Positions 27,565 to 37,092 are shown, numbered from the stretch's first letter. The stretch: 64,000 bases of DNA from Adhaeribacter radiodurans (GCF_014075995.1 NZ_CP055153.1:4278001-4342000); one strand, 5' to 3'. Numbers and translations: made by a program. The notes: a model not told the origin generated them from the sequence alone.

Positions 27565-28161
27565 ATGCCGCATCACCATTTTATTCTGCATAAACCTTAT
27601 GGCTATTTAAGTCAGTTTGTAGGAGAAGCCCAAAAGAAAAAACGCCTCGGCGAGTTGTATCCTTTTCCGGTTGGTACAATGGCTATTGGTCGTTTAGATG
27701 AGGACAGCGAAGGCTTACTCTTACTTACTACTGATGGGAAAGTAAGTACCTTTTTTACTAGCAGTAAAATGGAAAAAGAATATTATGCCCAGGTAGATGG
27801 CCTGATTACACCCCAAGCCATTGAAAAACTACAACAAGGTGTAGAAATTGGTATCCGGAATGCCAAGTATCAAACCAAACCCTGCCAAGCCCGAAAGTTA
27901 GATCCTAGTCCCAATTTTAGCGAACGCTCCCGCAAAGTACGCGACGACCGGCATGGTCCTACCAGTTGGGTATCCATTACCCTCACCGAAGGCAAAAACC
28001 GCCAGGTCCGGAAAATGACGGCTGCTGTTGGTTTTCCTACCTTAAGGCTTATCCGGGTTCGGATTGGAAATATTAATTTAGATGATTTAGCTGTAGGAGA
28101 AGTGAAAGATCTAACGGATTTAGTAAATAATTTGCTTCCTGAAAGCATTCAGGTGTCTTAA
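27565..28161 (+). CDS. rluE: 23S rRNA pseudouridine synthase of the RluE type
   Basis: This 198-residue RsuA/RluE-family enzyme isomerises a specific uridine of rRNA to pseudouridine; E. coli RluE acts on 23S position 2457. The catalytic Asp is D45 in IGRLDEDSEGLLLLTTDG. Other family marks are NKPYGYLSQF-like LHKPYGYLSQF, KEYYAQVDG, PTSWVSITLTEGKNRQVRKM and GFPTLRLIRVRIG. It has no S4 domain, as in RluE and unlike RsuA. The leader carries an AAGGCAACT...AGTTGCCTT inverted repeat (27478-27539) and a possible promoter TTG-19-TACCTTTA (27533-27559). It is a single gene. Confidence 0.92.
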   Translation: MPHHHFILHKPYGYLSQFVGEAQKKKRLGELYPFPVGTMAIGRLDEDSEGLLLLTTDGKVSTFFTSSKMEKEYYAQVDGLITPQAIEKLQQGVEIGIRNAKYQTKPCQARKLDPSPNFSERSRKVRDDRHGPTSWVSITLTEGKNRQVRKMTAAVGFPTLRLIRVRIGNINLDDLAVGEVKDLTDLVNNLLPESIQVS

Positions 28162-28381
28162 AAGAAAGTCTTTTTTGAAGTTTTGATTTATAAAGACTAC
28201 TAATGACTGGTTGTTTATTCGTAAAGTCTTTTCAAGTCTCTACAAAAGGAACCCTTTAGCCTAATGTCAGTCCTTTAAGTAAGCCCAGAAAAATTATAAA
28301 AAGAATTTGACTTGAAGACAACTTTCGTTTTTAACTTACAACTAAATTGTTCGTTTGCAGGAATACAATCAGGGTGAAAAT

Positions 28382-30358
28382 ATGCATGTAATTTACTTTT
28401 TTCAAAAATCAAGTGTAATAATAAAAACATTTTTAATAACCGCTTTTTTGTTATTAGCCAGTTCAGATAAGCTTTTTGCCCAGGAAGTTCCTTTTAAAAA
28501 AGGCATTAACCTTACTAATTGGTTTCAAGCCAATAATGTTCGGGAAATCCAGATAAATAAATATACCCGCAAAGATTTTGAGCAGATTAAAAGCTTGGGC
28601 ATCGATGTGATCCGGCTGCCGATTAATTTGCATTACATGACCAACGGTGCCCCCGATTATACGGTAGATCCGCTCTTTTTTCAATTCTTAGACCTGCCGG
28701 TTCAATGGGCCGAAGAACTAAACCTGCACCTGATTTTAGATAATCATACCTTTGATCCGGTAGCCAATACACCACCCGATATTGAAAATACGCTGAAGAA
28801 AGTATGGCCGCAAGTAGCCCAGCATTATCAAAGCCGCTCTAATTTACTTTACTACGAAATCCTGAACGAGCCACACGGCATTAGTGCTACACAATGGAAT
28901 ACGATTCAACAAAATATAATTAACGCCATTCGGGCTGTAGATACTAAACATACGCTTATTGTGGGAGCGACTAATTTTAATAGTTACCAGAGTATGGCCG
29001 AAATGCCTATTTACGCTGATAAAAATTTGATTTACACCTTTCATTTTTACGATCCTTTCTTGTTTACGCATCAAGGCGCCAGTTGGATAGAACCATCGAT
29101 GGTAGATTTAAAGCAAATGCCTTTTCCGTACCGTTCGAATGCCATGCCCGCTTTACCCGCTAATTTAAAAAACACCTGGCTAGAAAGTGCCTATAACAAC
29201 TACTCCACGGAAGGTACCGAAGCCAAAGTAAAAGAACTGATTGATATTGCGGCCAATTTTAAAAACACCCACGGCGTACCCGTTTATTGCGGAGAATTTG
29301 GCGTGCTGGCAACCAACAGTCTGCCTGCTGACCGGGTAAATTGGTACCAAACCGTACGGAGCTATTTAGAAGAAAAAAACATTGCCTGGACAACCTGGGA
29401 TTACCACGGCAGTTTTGGTTTATTCGAGCCAGATGGGAATGATTTATTTGAACACAATTTAAATCTTCCGTTGTTAACCGCTCTTGGTTTTAATTTGCCC
29501 CCACAAACCAATTATGTTCTTAAACCCGATACCGCTGGCTTTTTAATTTACGACGATTTTCTGGGCAACGGCCTCACCAACGCAAGTTATGGCGCCGGCA
29601 ATTTAAATTTTTATGTTCCTGATCAACCTAATAACGGACAATATTGCATTTCCTGGAAAGATGCTAAACAGTACAATAGCATAAGTTTAGATTTTAAACC
29701 CAATAAAGATTTATCGCAATTGCGGGACAAAGCCTACGCACTCGATTTTTTCGTGCGGGGTACCGGGCCCGGAGTCAAATTTGATATTCGTTTTATTGAC
29801 TCCAAAACTACTGAGCCCGATGACCACCCCTGGCGAGCCACTGTAACGATTGATGATCAAAAAATAGATTTTAACGGAAGCTGGCAGCATATCCACATTC
29901 CGCTAACCGATTTTATAGAGCAAGGCGCCTGGGACAATAACCAATGGTATAATCCGGAAGGAAAATTTGATTGGCAACAGATCGACCGCTTGGAAATTAC
30001 CAGTGAACACGGCGCCTTTAACAACAACCAACTCTGGTTCGATAACCTTTACCTCACCGACCAGGATACGGCAAAAGTGCGGCAATCGGGAACTATAACA
30101 GGAAGTAAAAAAAATTTAAATACCCTAGCGGTACGCGTTTACCCCAACCCGGCGAGTAATTATTTATTACTGGAAACTGGAACACCGGCTTCCTTCAACT
30201 ACGAAGTAATCGATCATTTGGGGCGGGTTCTTTTAAAAAGTATTTTTCGCCAACGAACTCAGGTAAATCTTGCCTCTTTGCCAATTGGGGTGTATTTAAT
30301 AAAAATTTCGCAAGCAGGTAGCCGGTATACCGTCCGAAGAATTGTTAAAAACGAGTAA
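28382..30358 (+). CDS. Secreted GH5 cellulase-like enzyme with CBM11-like and T9SS sorting domains
   Basis: This is a 658-residue endoglucanase-type enzyme. The start chosen is the ATG at 28382, which begins a signal peptide ending near LFAQ; the TTG at 28355 only adds a polar extension. The GH5 domain (about 35-370) has GINLTNWFQ, the acid/base Glu in YYEILNEPHG (near residue 162) and the nucleophile Glu in VYCGEFGVL (near 304). A beta-sandwich follows (about 390-570, with YALDFFVRGTGP and LWFDNLYLTD), resembling CBM11/CIA30 carbohydrate-binding domains. The last 80 residues are a type IX sorting domain (VRVYPNPASNYLLLE, LPIGVYLIKIS). It should be exported across the outer membrane to attack beta-glucans. 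Confidence 0.93.
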   Translation: MHVIYFFQKSSVIIKTFLITAFLLLASSDKLFAQEVPFKKGINLTNWFQANNVREIQINKYTRKDFEQIKSLGIDVIRLPINLHYMTNGAPDYTVDPLFFQFLDLPVQWAEELNLHLILDNHTFDPVANTPPDIENTLKKVWPQVAQHYQSRSNLLYYEILNEPHGISATQWNTIQQNIINAIRAVDTKHTLIVGATNFNSYQSMAEMPIYADKNLIYTFHFYDPFLFTHQGASWIEPSMVDLKQMPFPYRSNAMPALPANLKNTWLESAYNNYSTEGTEAKVKELIDIAANFKNTHGVPVYCGEFGVLATNSLPADRVNWYQTVRSYLEEKNIAWTTWDYHGSFGLFEPDGNDLFEHNLNLPLLTALGFNLPPQTNYVLKPDTAGFLIYDDFLGNGLTNASYGAGNLNFYVPDQPNNGQYCISWKDAKQYNSISLDFKPNKDLSQLRDKAYALDFFVRGTGPGVKFDIRFIDSKTTEPDDHPWRATVTIDDQKIDFNGSWQHIHIPLTDFIEQGAWDNNQWYNPEGKFDWQQIDRLEITSEHGAFNNNQLWFDNLYLTDQDTAKVRQSGTITGSKKNLNTLAVRVYPNPASNYLLLETGTPASFNYEVIDHLGRVLLKSIFRQRTQVNLASLPIGVYLIKISQAGSRYTVRRIVKNE

Positions 30359-30387
30359 ACTTTAAAACAAGTAAGACTCTAGCTTTA

Positions 30388-31746
30388 TTACGCTAACAAT
30401 TTTTGCACTAGTTGCTGTACTTCCGGTTTGTCGTAGTCGCTTTCCTGCTTAATGTGTTTCATGAGCTTTTTCATGATTTTATCTTGATGCTGGCCGGTTT
30501 CGAGTGCCACCGAATACGGTAGATGCGTGTAGGTAACCATGGTGTAAAGCGGTAACCATTTATCGGGAAATTGGGCGTTTATTTTTCCTTCTATTTTCTT
30601 CCGCAGCAGAAAACGAGGATTGGCCACTAAATCGCGCATTTCGATAAAATTCTGAACCGCTAACTCAGCCATAGCATCGGTATTGGGCTTGCGTAGTTCC
30701 TGAAACATCCGGAATATAGTTTGCCAGTCGTCAGGGTGTTCGTCTATCAATTGATTTAAAACTGTGCAATCTTCGAAGCCGGCGTTCATGCCTTGCCCAT
30801 AAAAAGGCACTATAGCGTGGGCGGCATCCCCCAGTAGCACTGCTTTGTCTCCCAGCGACCACGGAAAACATTTAATTGTTACCAGCGAACCTGTCGGGTT
30901 TTCAAAAAAATCAGCAACTAAATCGGGCATGAGCGGTAAAGCATCCGGGAAAATCTTACCGAAAAAATCTTTTAAATCTGCCTCTGTTTGCAAGCTGTTA
31001 AAGGATACATCGCCTTCGTAAGGAAAAAACAAAGTACCCGTAAAAGAGCCATCTAAATTAGGCAGGGCAATCATCATGTAAGAACCCCGCGGCCAGATGT
31101 GTAAAGCGTTTTTTTCTAAAGCCCATTCGCCATTTGGACCGGGTGCAATGCGCAGCTCTTTGTAGCCGTACTCGAGGTAGCTTTGCGAATATTCGTAGCG
31201 TTCTGTTTTTTGCAACGCATAACGTACCATGGAGTAAGCTCCGTCGGCGCCGAACAAACGTTGGGTTTTGATTGTATGCTTTTCTTGGTTTTGGGTATCC
31301 AGCATTTCCAGTTCACCGGCAACTAAATCTGCTTGCAGACATTGCTGGTTAAAATGCAGATTAATGTTAGGGTTCTGATCTACTAAATCCATCAGGGTTA
31401 CATTTAAGCCACCTCGCGACACAGAATAAATGGCCTGGTTGTCTTTTCCGTAAGGCTGATAAGAAAGCTGCCCCTGTAAATCGTGCATCATGCGGCCATA
31501 CATTGGAATAGCTACTTTCCGGATTTCGTCGGCAATCCCTACGCCTTCTAAAGCTTTCCAACCGCGGTCGCTTAAAGCCAGATTAATAGAACGGCCGTAT
31601 TCCCTGTAATTTTGCCGCAGGTCGTTGCGCCGTTCGTAAATATCTACTTTATAATTATGTTTAGCCAGATACAATGACAAAAGAGAGCCGACGAGGCCGG
31701 CTCCCATAATAGTTACTCCATTATTACTATTATCGTCTGTCATCAT
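30388..31746 (-). CDS. kmo: Kynurenine 3-monooxygenase
   Basis: This is a 452-residue FAD-dependent aromatic hydroxylase converting L-kynurenine to 3-hydroxykynurenine with NADPH and O2. The FAD dinucleotide motif is VTIMGAGLVGSLLSLYLAKH near the start, with YGRSINLALSDRG next. The second flavin motif is VLLGDAAHAIVPFYGQGMNAGFEDC. Length and both motifs match bacterial KMO, and the C-terminal helical region is present. Kynureninase lies 1.8 kb away on the other strand, supporting tryptophan degradation toward 3-hydroxyanthranilate and NAD. No tryptophan dioxygenase is in the window. Confidence 0.95.
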   Translation of the reverse strand: MMTDDNSNNGVTIMGAGLVGSLLSLYLAKHNYKVDIYERRNDLRQNYREYGRSINLALSDRGWKALEGVGIADEIRKVAIPMYGRMMHDLQGQLSYQPYGKDNQAIYSVSRGGLNVTLMDLVDQNPNINLHFNQQCLQADLVAGELEMLDTQNQEKHTIKTQRLFGADGAYSMVRYALQKTERYEYSQSYLEYGYKELRIAPGPNGEWALEKNALHIWPRGSYMMIALPNLDGSFTGTLFFPYEGDVSFNSLQTEADLKDFFGKIFPDALPLMPDLVADFFENPTGSLVTIKCFPWSLGDKAVLLGDAAHAIVPFYGQGMNAGFEDCTVLNQLIDEHPDDWQTIFRMFQELRKPNTDAMAELAVQNFIEMRDLVANPRFLLRKKIEGKINAQFPDKWLPLYTMVTYTHLPYSVALETGQHQDKIMKKLMKHIKQESDYDKPEVQQLVQKLLA

Positions 31747-31907
31747 AGGGTTAGTAGCGGCACATAGTTATACCATGGAATGCGAAGGTAGTAAACTTTA
31801 TCAAAGTAGCAGGTTGTACGTCTTAGGTTGTTCGTTTATGCCAATAGTGCATGCATTTAATTATAATAGAAAACTGATAAATGTAAAACCTACAACCTGA
31901 AATCTTT

Positions 31908-33110
31908 CTAATAATAATTAAAGTGTAAGCCGAATTTTTCTTCTTCCATTACACCTTTCCATTGCTTGATAAGCTCTTTGTAGGCTTCTCCTACCGGGCG
32001 AATTTGACGGTTCATGTCGTATAACCCCAGTGCATTTACCCGGCCATCATCAAAGCGCAACGCCGAATCCCAGTCTACCTGGTCGATGAGACTGTACCAG
32101 GTAAAGCCCATTAACGGAATACCATCGCGGCGCAAGCGCTTGGCGTTGGCCCATTCTTTCCGCAGCCAGTTTACCGAATTGGGCTCAATCATGTTAGTCT
32201 CGGTGTGCATTACCGGTAGCCGGTACCGTCGGTAATACTGGGTTGTGATAACGTAATAACCAAAAATTTCGCCGGAGGCACTGGTGCTGCCGTTAGGGTG
32301 TACCATGTGCTCGTTGGTAAAATAATAATCGTTACCCATAATACAGTGGGCTTTTACCTGATTCTGCAAAAACCAATGGTATTCCTCGCGGGTCATGCCG
32401 TTATCAAGCAAGTATTCGTACATCACCGCCCGGATTGGATAACCGTACGTTAAATCCAGCGACAAAAACCGCTTCTGATTTAAGAAATTAGCAAGTGACG
32501 TACAACTCGGGTCTTCGGCGTGAAAATACTCCGACGATTCGCTTTGAATAAACACCGCATCGGGGCGTACTTTCAGAATTTCATGCATGGCCATAACGTT
32601 GGCTTTGCAGATGTTTTTAAGGGCAGTTACAAAAGCTTTATCGCTGCTCAAACATTCGTTCCACCAGCCGTACTGGGCCGAAAAAGTAGCAGCAATAAAT
32701 ATTTCGTTAACGGGTGTATAATACTGCAAATTTGGAAATCGCTCAGCAAAGGCCCGCGCGTACTCAGCAAAATAATGCGGGAAATCCGGATTTTGAAAAT
32801 TACCTAACCAATCGGGCACCCCAAAGTGGCACAAATCTACCAAAGGAATAATACCCATTTCCTCCATTTTGCGGAAGGTAACGTCAGTAAAATCCCAATG
32901 ATATTGCCCGGGGCCTACGTGCGTGGAGAACAATGGCGGCCCGTAGCGCAGGTAATCAATACCCGTTTCTTTAACTAGTCTGAAATCTTCTTCCCAATAA
33001 TCATAATGGAAAGATTTTTCCATTTCGTCCACACGTTTTACTTTGCCATCTGGTAAAATAATATTCGGATAGGAGTTCTCTATCCCGGTAGCAAACATGA
33101 ATTGATTCAT
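31908..33110 (-). CDS. GH1-like glycosidase
   Basis: This 400-residue TIM-barrel enzyme resembles family 1 glycosidases. It has EDFRLVKETGIDYLRYGPP, LVDLCHFGVPDWL, the acid/base region YYTPVNEIFIA, and the nucleophile region MHTETNMIEP followed by GFTWYSLIDQVDWDSALR. There is no signal peptide, so it is cytosolic. It is shorter than typical beta-glucosidases (about 450) and belongs to a divergent branch that also occurs fused to sugar-nucleotide reductases. It lies between kmo and kynU, with 161 bp between it and kmo on the same strand. The substrate is unknown. Confidence 0.8.
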   Translation of the reverse strand: MNQFMFATGIENSYPNIILPDGKVKRVDEMEKSFHYDYWEEDFRLVKETGIDYLRYGPPLFSTHVGPGQYHWDFTDVTFRKMEEMGIIPLVDLCHFGVPDWLGNFQNPDFPHYFAEYARAFAERFPNLQYYTPVNEIFIAATFSAQYGWWNECLSSDKAFVTALKNICKANVMAMHEILKVRPDAVFIQSESSEYFHAEDPSCTSLANFLNQKRFLSLDLTYGYPIRAVMYEYLLDNGMTREEYHWFLQNQVKAHCIMGNDYYFTNEHMVHPNGSTSASGEIFGYYVITTQYYRRYRLPVMHTETNMIEPNSVNWLRKEWANAKRLRRDGIPLMGFTWYSLIDQVDWDSALRFDDGRVNALGLYDMNRQIRPVGEAYKELIKQWKGVMEEEKFGLHFNYY

Positions 33111-33538
33111 TGCGGTTGTTGATAAAGTAATTCAAATATATTTTTAAACAATAACGCAAGTACCGGTCGGTAGCATTAGTAAATTCTCCCTTACTACATT
33201 TTCCGGTAATATGTTTAAATTTTGTAGTGTTAAACCAGGTGAGTGGGGTAAACGTTTCTAATTCTACAAAGATTACAATTTATAATTCCTAAATTCTAAC
33301 CTTTATTTATTTAAAAGCTAACAGTAGCTTAACCCATCTTATCTATGCACCCACAATTCTAACGTGCCGTTATTTAATAATATCTAACCGTAAAATAAAG
33401 TAAACTTGGGTAACTCCATTTGCTTGTTTGCAGTACCAACGAAAGTAAATGTATACCTTTATTTACTAAATGGAGAATTTTACCGGTTAACGGCTGTTCC
33501 CGTTCTTTCTAAATAACTGCTTTACTAAATTTATTTGT
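33111..33538. other. Divergent promoter region between the glycosidase and kynU
   Basis: This is an A/T-rich 428-bp gap with no protein-like frame. A short ACCGGTCGGT palindromic patch and T-rich runs occur, but no operator or riboswitch is recognisable. Confidence 0.4.
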
Positions 33539-34819
33539 ATGACGTACGAGAATTCTTTGACTTTTGCCCGGACTTGCGACCAAAACGACACCCTACATTC
33601 TTTTCGCGATCGGTTTTATATTCCGCAGGTAAACGGCAAAGATTCAATTTATTTGTGCGGAAACTCTTTAGGCTTACAACCAAAAACGGTGCGGGCAGCT
33701 CTGGAACAGGAATTGCTCGATTGGCAAAATTTAGGCGTTGAAGGACATTTTCACGGCAAAAACCCCTGGTTTAAATACCACGAATTATTCAGTGAAAAAG
33801 AATCCCGCATTGTGGGGGCGCAACCCGGCGAAGTTGTAGTAATGAACAACCTCACAACTAACCTGCATTTGATGCTCGTATCTTTTTACCAGCCAACTCC
33901 CCAACGTTACCGCATTATTACAGAATCCGGCGCCTTTCCATCGGATCAATATGCCTTGGAAACCCAGGTTAAATTTCACGGTTATTCCCCGGAAGATGTA
34001 ATTATTGAATTAAAGCCGCGAGCGGGCGAGTGCAATTTGCGCACCTCTGACATAGAAGCTGTTATTGCAGACAATGCCGGTTCATTAGCGCTGGTATTAT
34101 TAGGCGGAATTAACTATTACACTGGTCAGGTGTTTGACTTAGCAGCCATCACCAAAGCCGGTCACACGGTCGGGGCTTTGGTAGGCTTTGATTTAGCGCA
34201 TGCCGCCGGTAATGTAATACTACAATTGCACGACTGGGACGTTGATTTTGCGGTATGGTGCACGTATAAATATTTAAATTCAGGGCCAGGTGGCGTAGGA
34301 GCCGCTTTCGTCCACGAAAAGCACGCTAGTAATCCGGACTTGCCACGTTTTGCCGGCTGGTGGGGCCACAGTCAGGAAGAGCGTTTTCAGATGAAGAAAG
34401 GTTTTATACCCATGATTGGTGCAGCCGGTTGGCAACTTAGTAATGGCGCCATTTTAACGATGGCAGCCCATAAGGCAGCTCTAGATATTTTCGATGAGGC
34501 CGGTATGCCAGCTTTACGCCGCAAAAGCGAACAACTTACCAGTTATTTAGAATTTTTAATACAGGAGTTACGTATTCCGGAAAACATCCTGCAAATTATT
34601 ACTCCATCCGAGTCAGCAGCACGGGGATGCCAGTTATCCTTATTAATTCATCAAAACGGGCGAGCACTGTTCGAGAAATTAACAGCTGCCGGCGTAATCC
34701 TGGATTGGCGCGAACCTAACGTTATCCGGGTAGCCCCGGTACCGCTGTATAACACTTTCGAAGATGTTTATTGCTTTGCCAAAATATTCCGAAAAAGTTG
34801 GGCAGAGTTGAATAGGTAA
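33539..34819 (+). CDS. kynU: Kynureninase
   Basis: This 426-residue PLP enzyme hydrolyses kynurenine or 3-hydroxykynurenine to (3-hydroxy)anthranilate and alanine. Hallmarks are YLCGNSLGLQPK, VVMNNLTTNLH, ALVGFDLAHAAGN (Asp contacting the PLP ring) and the PLP lysine in VWCTYKYLNSGPGG near residue 243. The tail has DWREPNVIRVAPVPLYNT. The length is typical. It is transcribed away from the glycosidase and kmo, so this pathway pair is split across strands. A hairpin terminator follows. Confidence 0.96.
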   Translation: MTYENSLTFARTCDQNDTLHSFRDRFYIPQVNGKDSIYLCGNSLGLQPKTVRAALEQELLDWQNLGVEGHFHGKNPWFKYHELFSEKESRIVGAQPGEVVVMNNLTTNLHLMLVSFYQPTPQRYRIITESGAFPSDQYALETQVKFHGYSPEDVIIELKPRAGECNLRTSDIEAVIADNAGSLALVLLGGINYYTGQVFDLAAITKAGHTVGALVGFDLAHAAGNVILQLHDWDVDFAVWCTYKYLNSGPGGVGAAFVHEKHASNPDLPRFAGWWGHSQEERFQMKKGFIPMIGAAGWQLSNGAILTMAAHKAALDIFDEAGMPALRRKSEQLTSYLEFLIQELRIPENILQIITPSESAARGCQLSLLIHQNGRALFEKLTAAGVILDWREPNVIRVAPVPLYNTFEDVYCFAKIFRKSWAELNR

Positions 34820-34862
34820 TAGGTTTTTAAGTTGTAGGTTGTGCGTACTTCTCAAGGTGTTC

Positions 34863-34892
34863 AAAGCAGGTTTAATGACCAACCTGCTTTTT
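34863..34892 (+). terminator. Terminator of kynU
   Basis: AAAGCAGGTT (34863-34872) pairs perfectly with AACCTGCTTT (34881-34890) over an 8-nt loop, with T residues to 34892. It ends 3 bp before the stop of the convergent lysozyme gene. Confidence 0.85.
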
Positions 34893-34895
34893 ATT

Positions 34896-35738
34896 TTACT
34901 CCAGACAAAGCTGCTCGAGTGCGGTTTTGTTGCCGTAGAACACATTACAATCAACGCGTCCTTCTATTCCGGGAACTGCCCCACGGTCGGTGTGTTGCCA
35001 GAATTTTACCTGTTTGCGGCTGTAATCAGATAGTTTTAATTTGTCAACTTTATAATGCGCAATCCAGAACGGATATTCTTCAAAAAAGCCTTCTAAGTAA
35101 TCTTTGTAAAAGTTATAATTGGTGTAGATAATAGGTTTAACGCTGTAGCGCCACTCTACCCAGTGCAACCAGGTGCTTATCCGTTCGCGCAGTTCTTCGT
35201 CGGTTGCGTAACCTATTTGCTCCACGTCCAGCACAGGGGGTAAATCGCCGGGAACCATCTCTACCATTGTTATAAAGTTGAGCGCTTGCAACCAGGCGGG
35301 TTGATTGGCCCGGTAAAAGTGGTAGGCTCCTCTAATTAAACCCGCCTGGCCGGTTCTATTCCAATGTTTCGGGAATAAGCGGTCGCGGCCATAAAAGCCT
35401 TCAGTTGCTTTGATAAATACGAAAGAGATTTGATTTCTCTTTACCTCCGGCCATTTCACGTGCGTTTGGTATCTTGATACATCTACCCCCCGCAATACCT
35501 GACCAGTTGGCCAATTTACCGGCTCACCGGGTAAGCCGTAATAATATTTTTCTTCTTCTTTGGCCAAACGTTCCACCGATTTTATGCGCCAATACTTTAG
35601 CAGACCGGCTGGTGGGTATTTAAATACTACGAATGCAATAGCAAGTAGTACCAGTAATCCTAGCCAGTAAAATGGTCGTCTTTTCTTAATTGGTTTCCTT
35701 GTAGTGGAACGTTCCCGAATTGAATATTTATTTGCCAA
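34896..35738 (-). CDS. Membrane-anchored GH25 lysozyme (muramidase)
   Basis: This is a 280-residue peptidoglycan muramidase of glycoside hydrolase family 25, which cleaves the MurNAc-GlcNAc bond. After a basic N-terminus and a single membrane anchor (about residues 24-42) comes the TIM-barrel domain. Signature pieces are GVDVSRYQTHVKWPEVK (catalytic Asp region), FIKATEGFYGRD, GAYHFYRA and LPPVLDVEQIG, whose Asp and Glu are the catalytic pair. The tail includes FWQHTDRGAVPGIEG. It probably acts in the periplasm on the cell's own wall. It is a single gene, convergent with kynU. Confidence 0.94.
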   Translation of the reverse strand: MANKYSIRERSTTRKPIKKRRPFYWLGLLVLLAIAFVVFKYPPAGLLKYWRIKSVERLAKEEEKYYYGLPGEPVNWPTGQVLRGVDVSRYQTHVKWPEVKRNQISFVFIKATEGFYGRDRLFPKHWNRTGQAGLIRGAYHFYRANQPAWLQALNFITMVEMVPGDLPPVLDVEQIGYATDEELRERISTWLHWVEWRYSVKPIIYTNYNFYKDYLEGFFEEYPFWIAHYKVDKLKLSDYSRKQVKFWQHTDRGAVPGIEGRVDCNVFYGNKTALEQLCLE

Positions 35739-35975
35739 CAGCTACCTGATTACTTATCTGAATTTAGCGCATTTAACCTAATTTCTATTTGCGAGTTGAA
35801 AAAAATCTAATTAAAGCTCCGCGGTAAACTCAAAAATTAAAAAAATTTCAAAATAATGCCTTAAAAAACTATATTAATGTTTGAATATTTTTTTTATCCA
35901 AAAAAATAATAGTATCTTAACACAACTTAACAAAAGCATTACTTTCTTTTAACCCGTTTTAATTATTCTTGCGAA

Positions 35976-36224
35976 ATGGAACAACAGCTAACAAACATCA
36001 TCCAAACTAATTGCGGCAAACGCTTTGATTTATCGCGGGCTTTTCCATTCGCCCGTAATTTAAATGCTCCTTACGGCGCCCATAATTTTGCGGTATACAA
36101 AGCTAATCAATGTTTTTATATTAAAGGTTACAACACCGGCACCTCCGATAAAGTACTGGATACTTTTATACTAATTTCGGAAAACGAGGCCATGCAGTAT
36201 TTAAACAATAAAGGAATTAGCTAA
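35976..36224 (+). CDS. Small protein of unknown function
   Basis: This is an 82-residue cytosolic protein (LTNIIQTNCGKRFDLSRAF, YGAHNFAVYKANQCFYIKG, DTFILISENEAMQYL). The mixture of helices and strands suggests a compact fold. It follows a long A/T-rich leader and ends 43 bp before a hairpin terminator. The family is not recognised. The interrupted A/T stretch upstream and sensible composition support a real gene. Confidence 0.65.
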   Translation: MEQQLTNIIQTNCGKRFDLSRAFPFARNLNAPYGAHNFAVYKANQCFYIKGYNTGTSDKVLDTFILISENEAMQYLNNKGIS

Positions 36225-36267
36225 AGAAAAGAAATCAAAATACTAACCGCTAAAAGTGGTTAAATCT

Positions 36268-36330
36268 AAAAAATCAAACGTGAGTAGTTCTTTTAAAGCC
36301 AGTAATTTGAGGATTACTCTTTGATTTTTT
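36268..36330 (+). terminator. Terminator after the 82-residue gene
   Basis: AAAAAATCAAA (36268-36278) pairs with TTTGATTTTTT (36320-36330), and an inner GAGTA/TACTC stem continues the helix with a bulge. The T-run on the right arm suits rightward termination. The rest of the 36225-36574 gap holds one more hairpin at 36488-36530. Confidence 0.65.
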
Positions 36331-36487
36331 GTACCGGTAAAATTCTGGTTATTATTTTTTCGTCGAATAAAATTTGGCAATAAGAACTATACACTGGCAA
36401 AAATAACTGATTCGTCATTAAATTATAGTCTGTACTTAGGATAAAGTATGAGAGAATTGTAATCATACAGGTTCGAAATTCTTTTAC

Positions 36488-36530
36488 AAAAAAATAGTCT
36501 CTGGCTTACTCAACCAGAGACTATTTTTTT
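36488..36530. terminator. 17-bp perfect hairpin upstream of the nuclease-inhibitor gene
   Basis: The 17 bases at 36488-36504 pair perfectly with 36514-36530 over a 9-nt loop, with A-run and T-run ends that suit termination in both directions. It ends 44 bp before the start codon at 36575, so any transcript of that gene must start just after it or read through it. Confidence 0.8.
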
Positions 36531-36574
36531 AGTAAAATACGGGAACATCCACTTCTATACACTATACCAACACC

Positions 36575-36964
36575 ATGACGGATATTATTCAAACACTTAA
36601 AGCCGCTATCTCTGGTTTAGCAGCACAACCAGACGAAGCGCCACCTTTTGAAGTATTTTACCACGTAAATCCAACTGCTCCGGAGAACAATCTAAAGATA
36701 ACGGAACTACTCACCTGGACAGGCAACAACCCTCAAGCCCTAGTAGAACAACAGGAACTATCTGATTTTATTATTAAACTTTCCATCTTAGCGCCATTTA
36801 AAAATAACCTGCCTCTGTTAACGAAGTTGAAAAGCATCCTTCAGCAAACACTAGACAATATTCAGGTGTATACCATTCATCAAGTAAACGCAGAAACGTA
36901 CCTTATTGGGCAAGATGAAGAAGGTAACTTTGCCGGTTTAAAAACTACTCTCGCCACCACTTGA
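36575..36964 (+). CDS. Nuclease A inhibitor (NuiA)-like protein
   Basis: This 129-residue cytosolic protein resembles NuiA, the cyanobacterial inhibitor of the sugar-nonspecific nuclease NucA. Matching pieces are an N-terminal helix (IIQTLKAAISGLAAQ), PPFEVFYHVNP, a central helix (LTKLKSILQQTLDNIQVY) and the C-terminal TYLIGQDEEGNFAGLKTTLATT, which parallels the YVIGxTxxGNLAGxxTxxVET ending of the family. No nuclease gene is adjacent. It is enclosed by a 17-bp hairpin on the left and a 23-bp hairpin on the right. The family call rests on remembered sequence similarity, not a search. Confidence 0.75.
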   Translation: MTDIIQTLKAAISGLAAQPDEAPPFEVFYHVNPTAPENNLKITELLTWTGNNPQALVEQQELSDFIIKLSILAPFKNNLPLLTKLKSILQQTLDNIQVYTIHQVNAETYLIGQDEEGNFAGLKTTLATT

Positions 36965-37036
36965 TGCGATCCGGTAATGCTACATTGCTTTTATAAAATA
37001 AAAATTTACTTTTTAGATTAATTAGGTAGTTCATCT

Positions 37037-37092
37037 GGGTAGATAAATAACAAGCGGCTAAAATAAACAAGCCGCTTGTTATTTATCTACCC
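37037..37092. terminator. 23-bp perfect hairpin after the nuclease-inhibitor gene
   Basis: The 23 bases at 37037-37059 are perfectly complementary to 37070-37092 with a 10-nt loop. It lies 73 bp past the stop codon. There is no T-run after the stem, so it may block RNases or read-through rather than act as a simple terminator. Confidence 0.7.
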
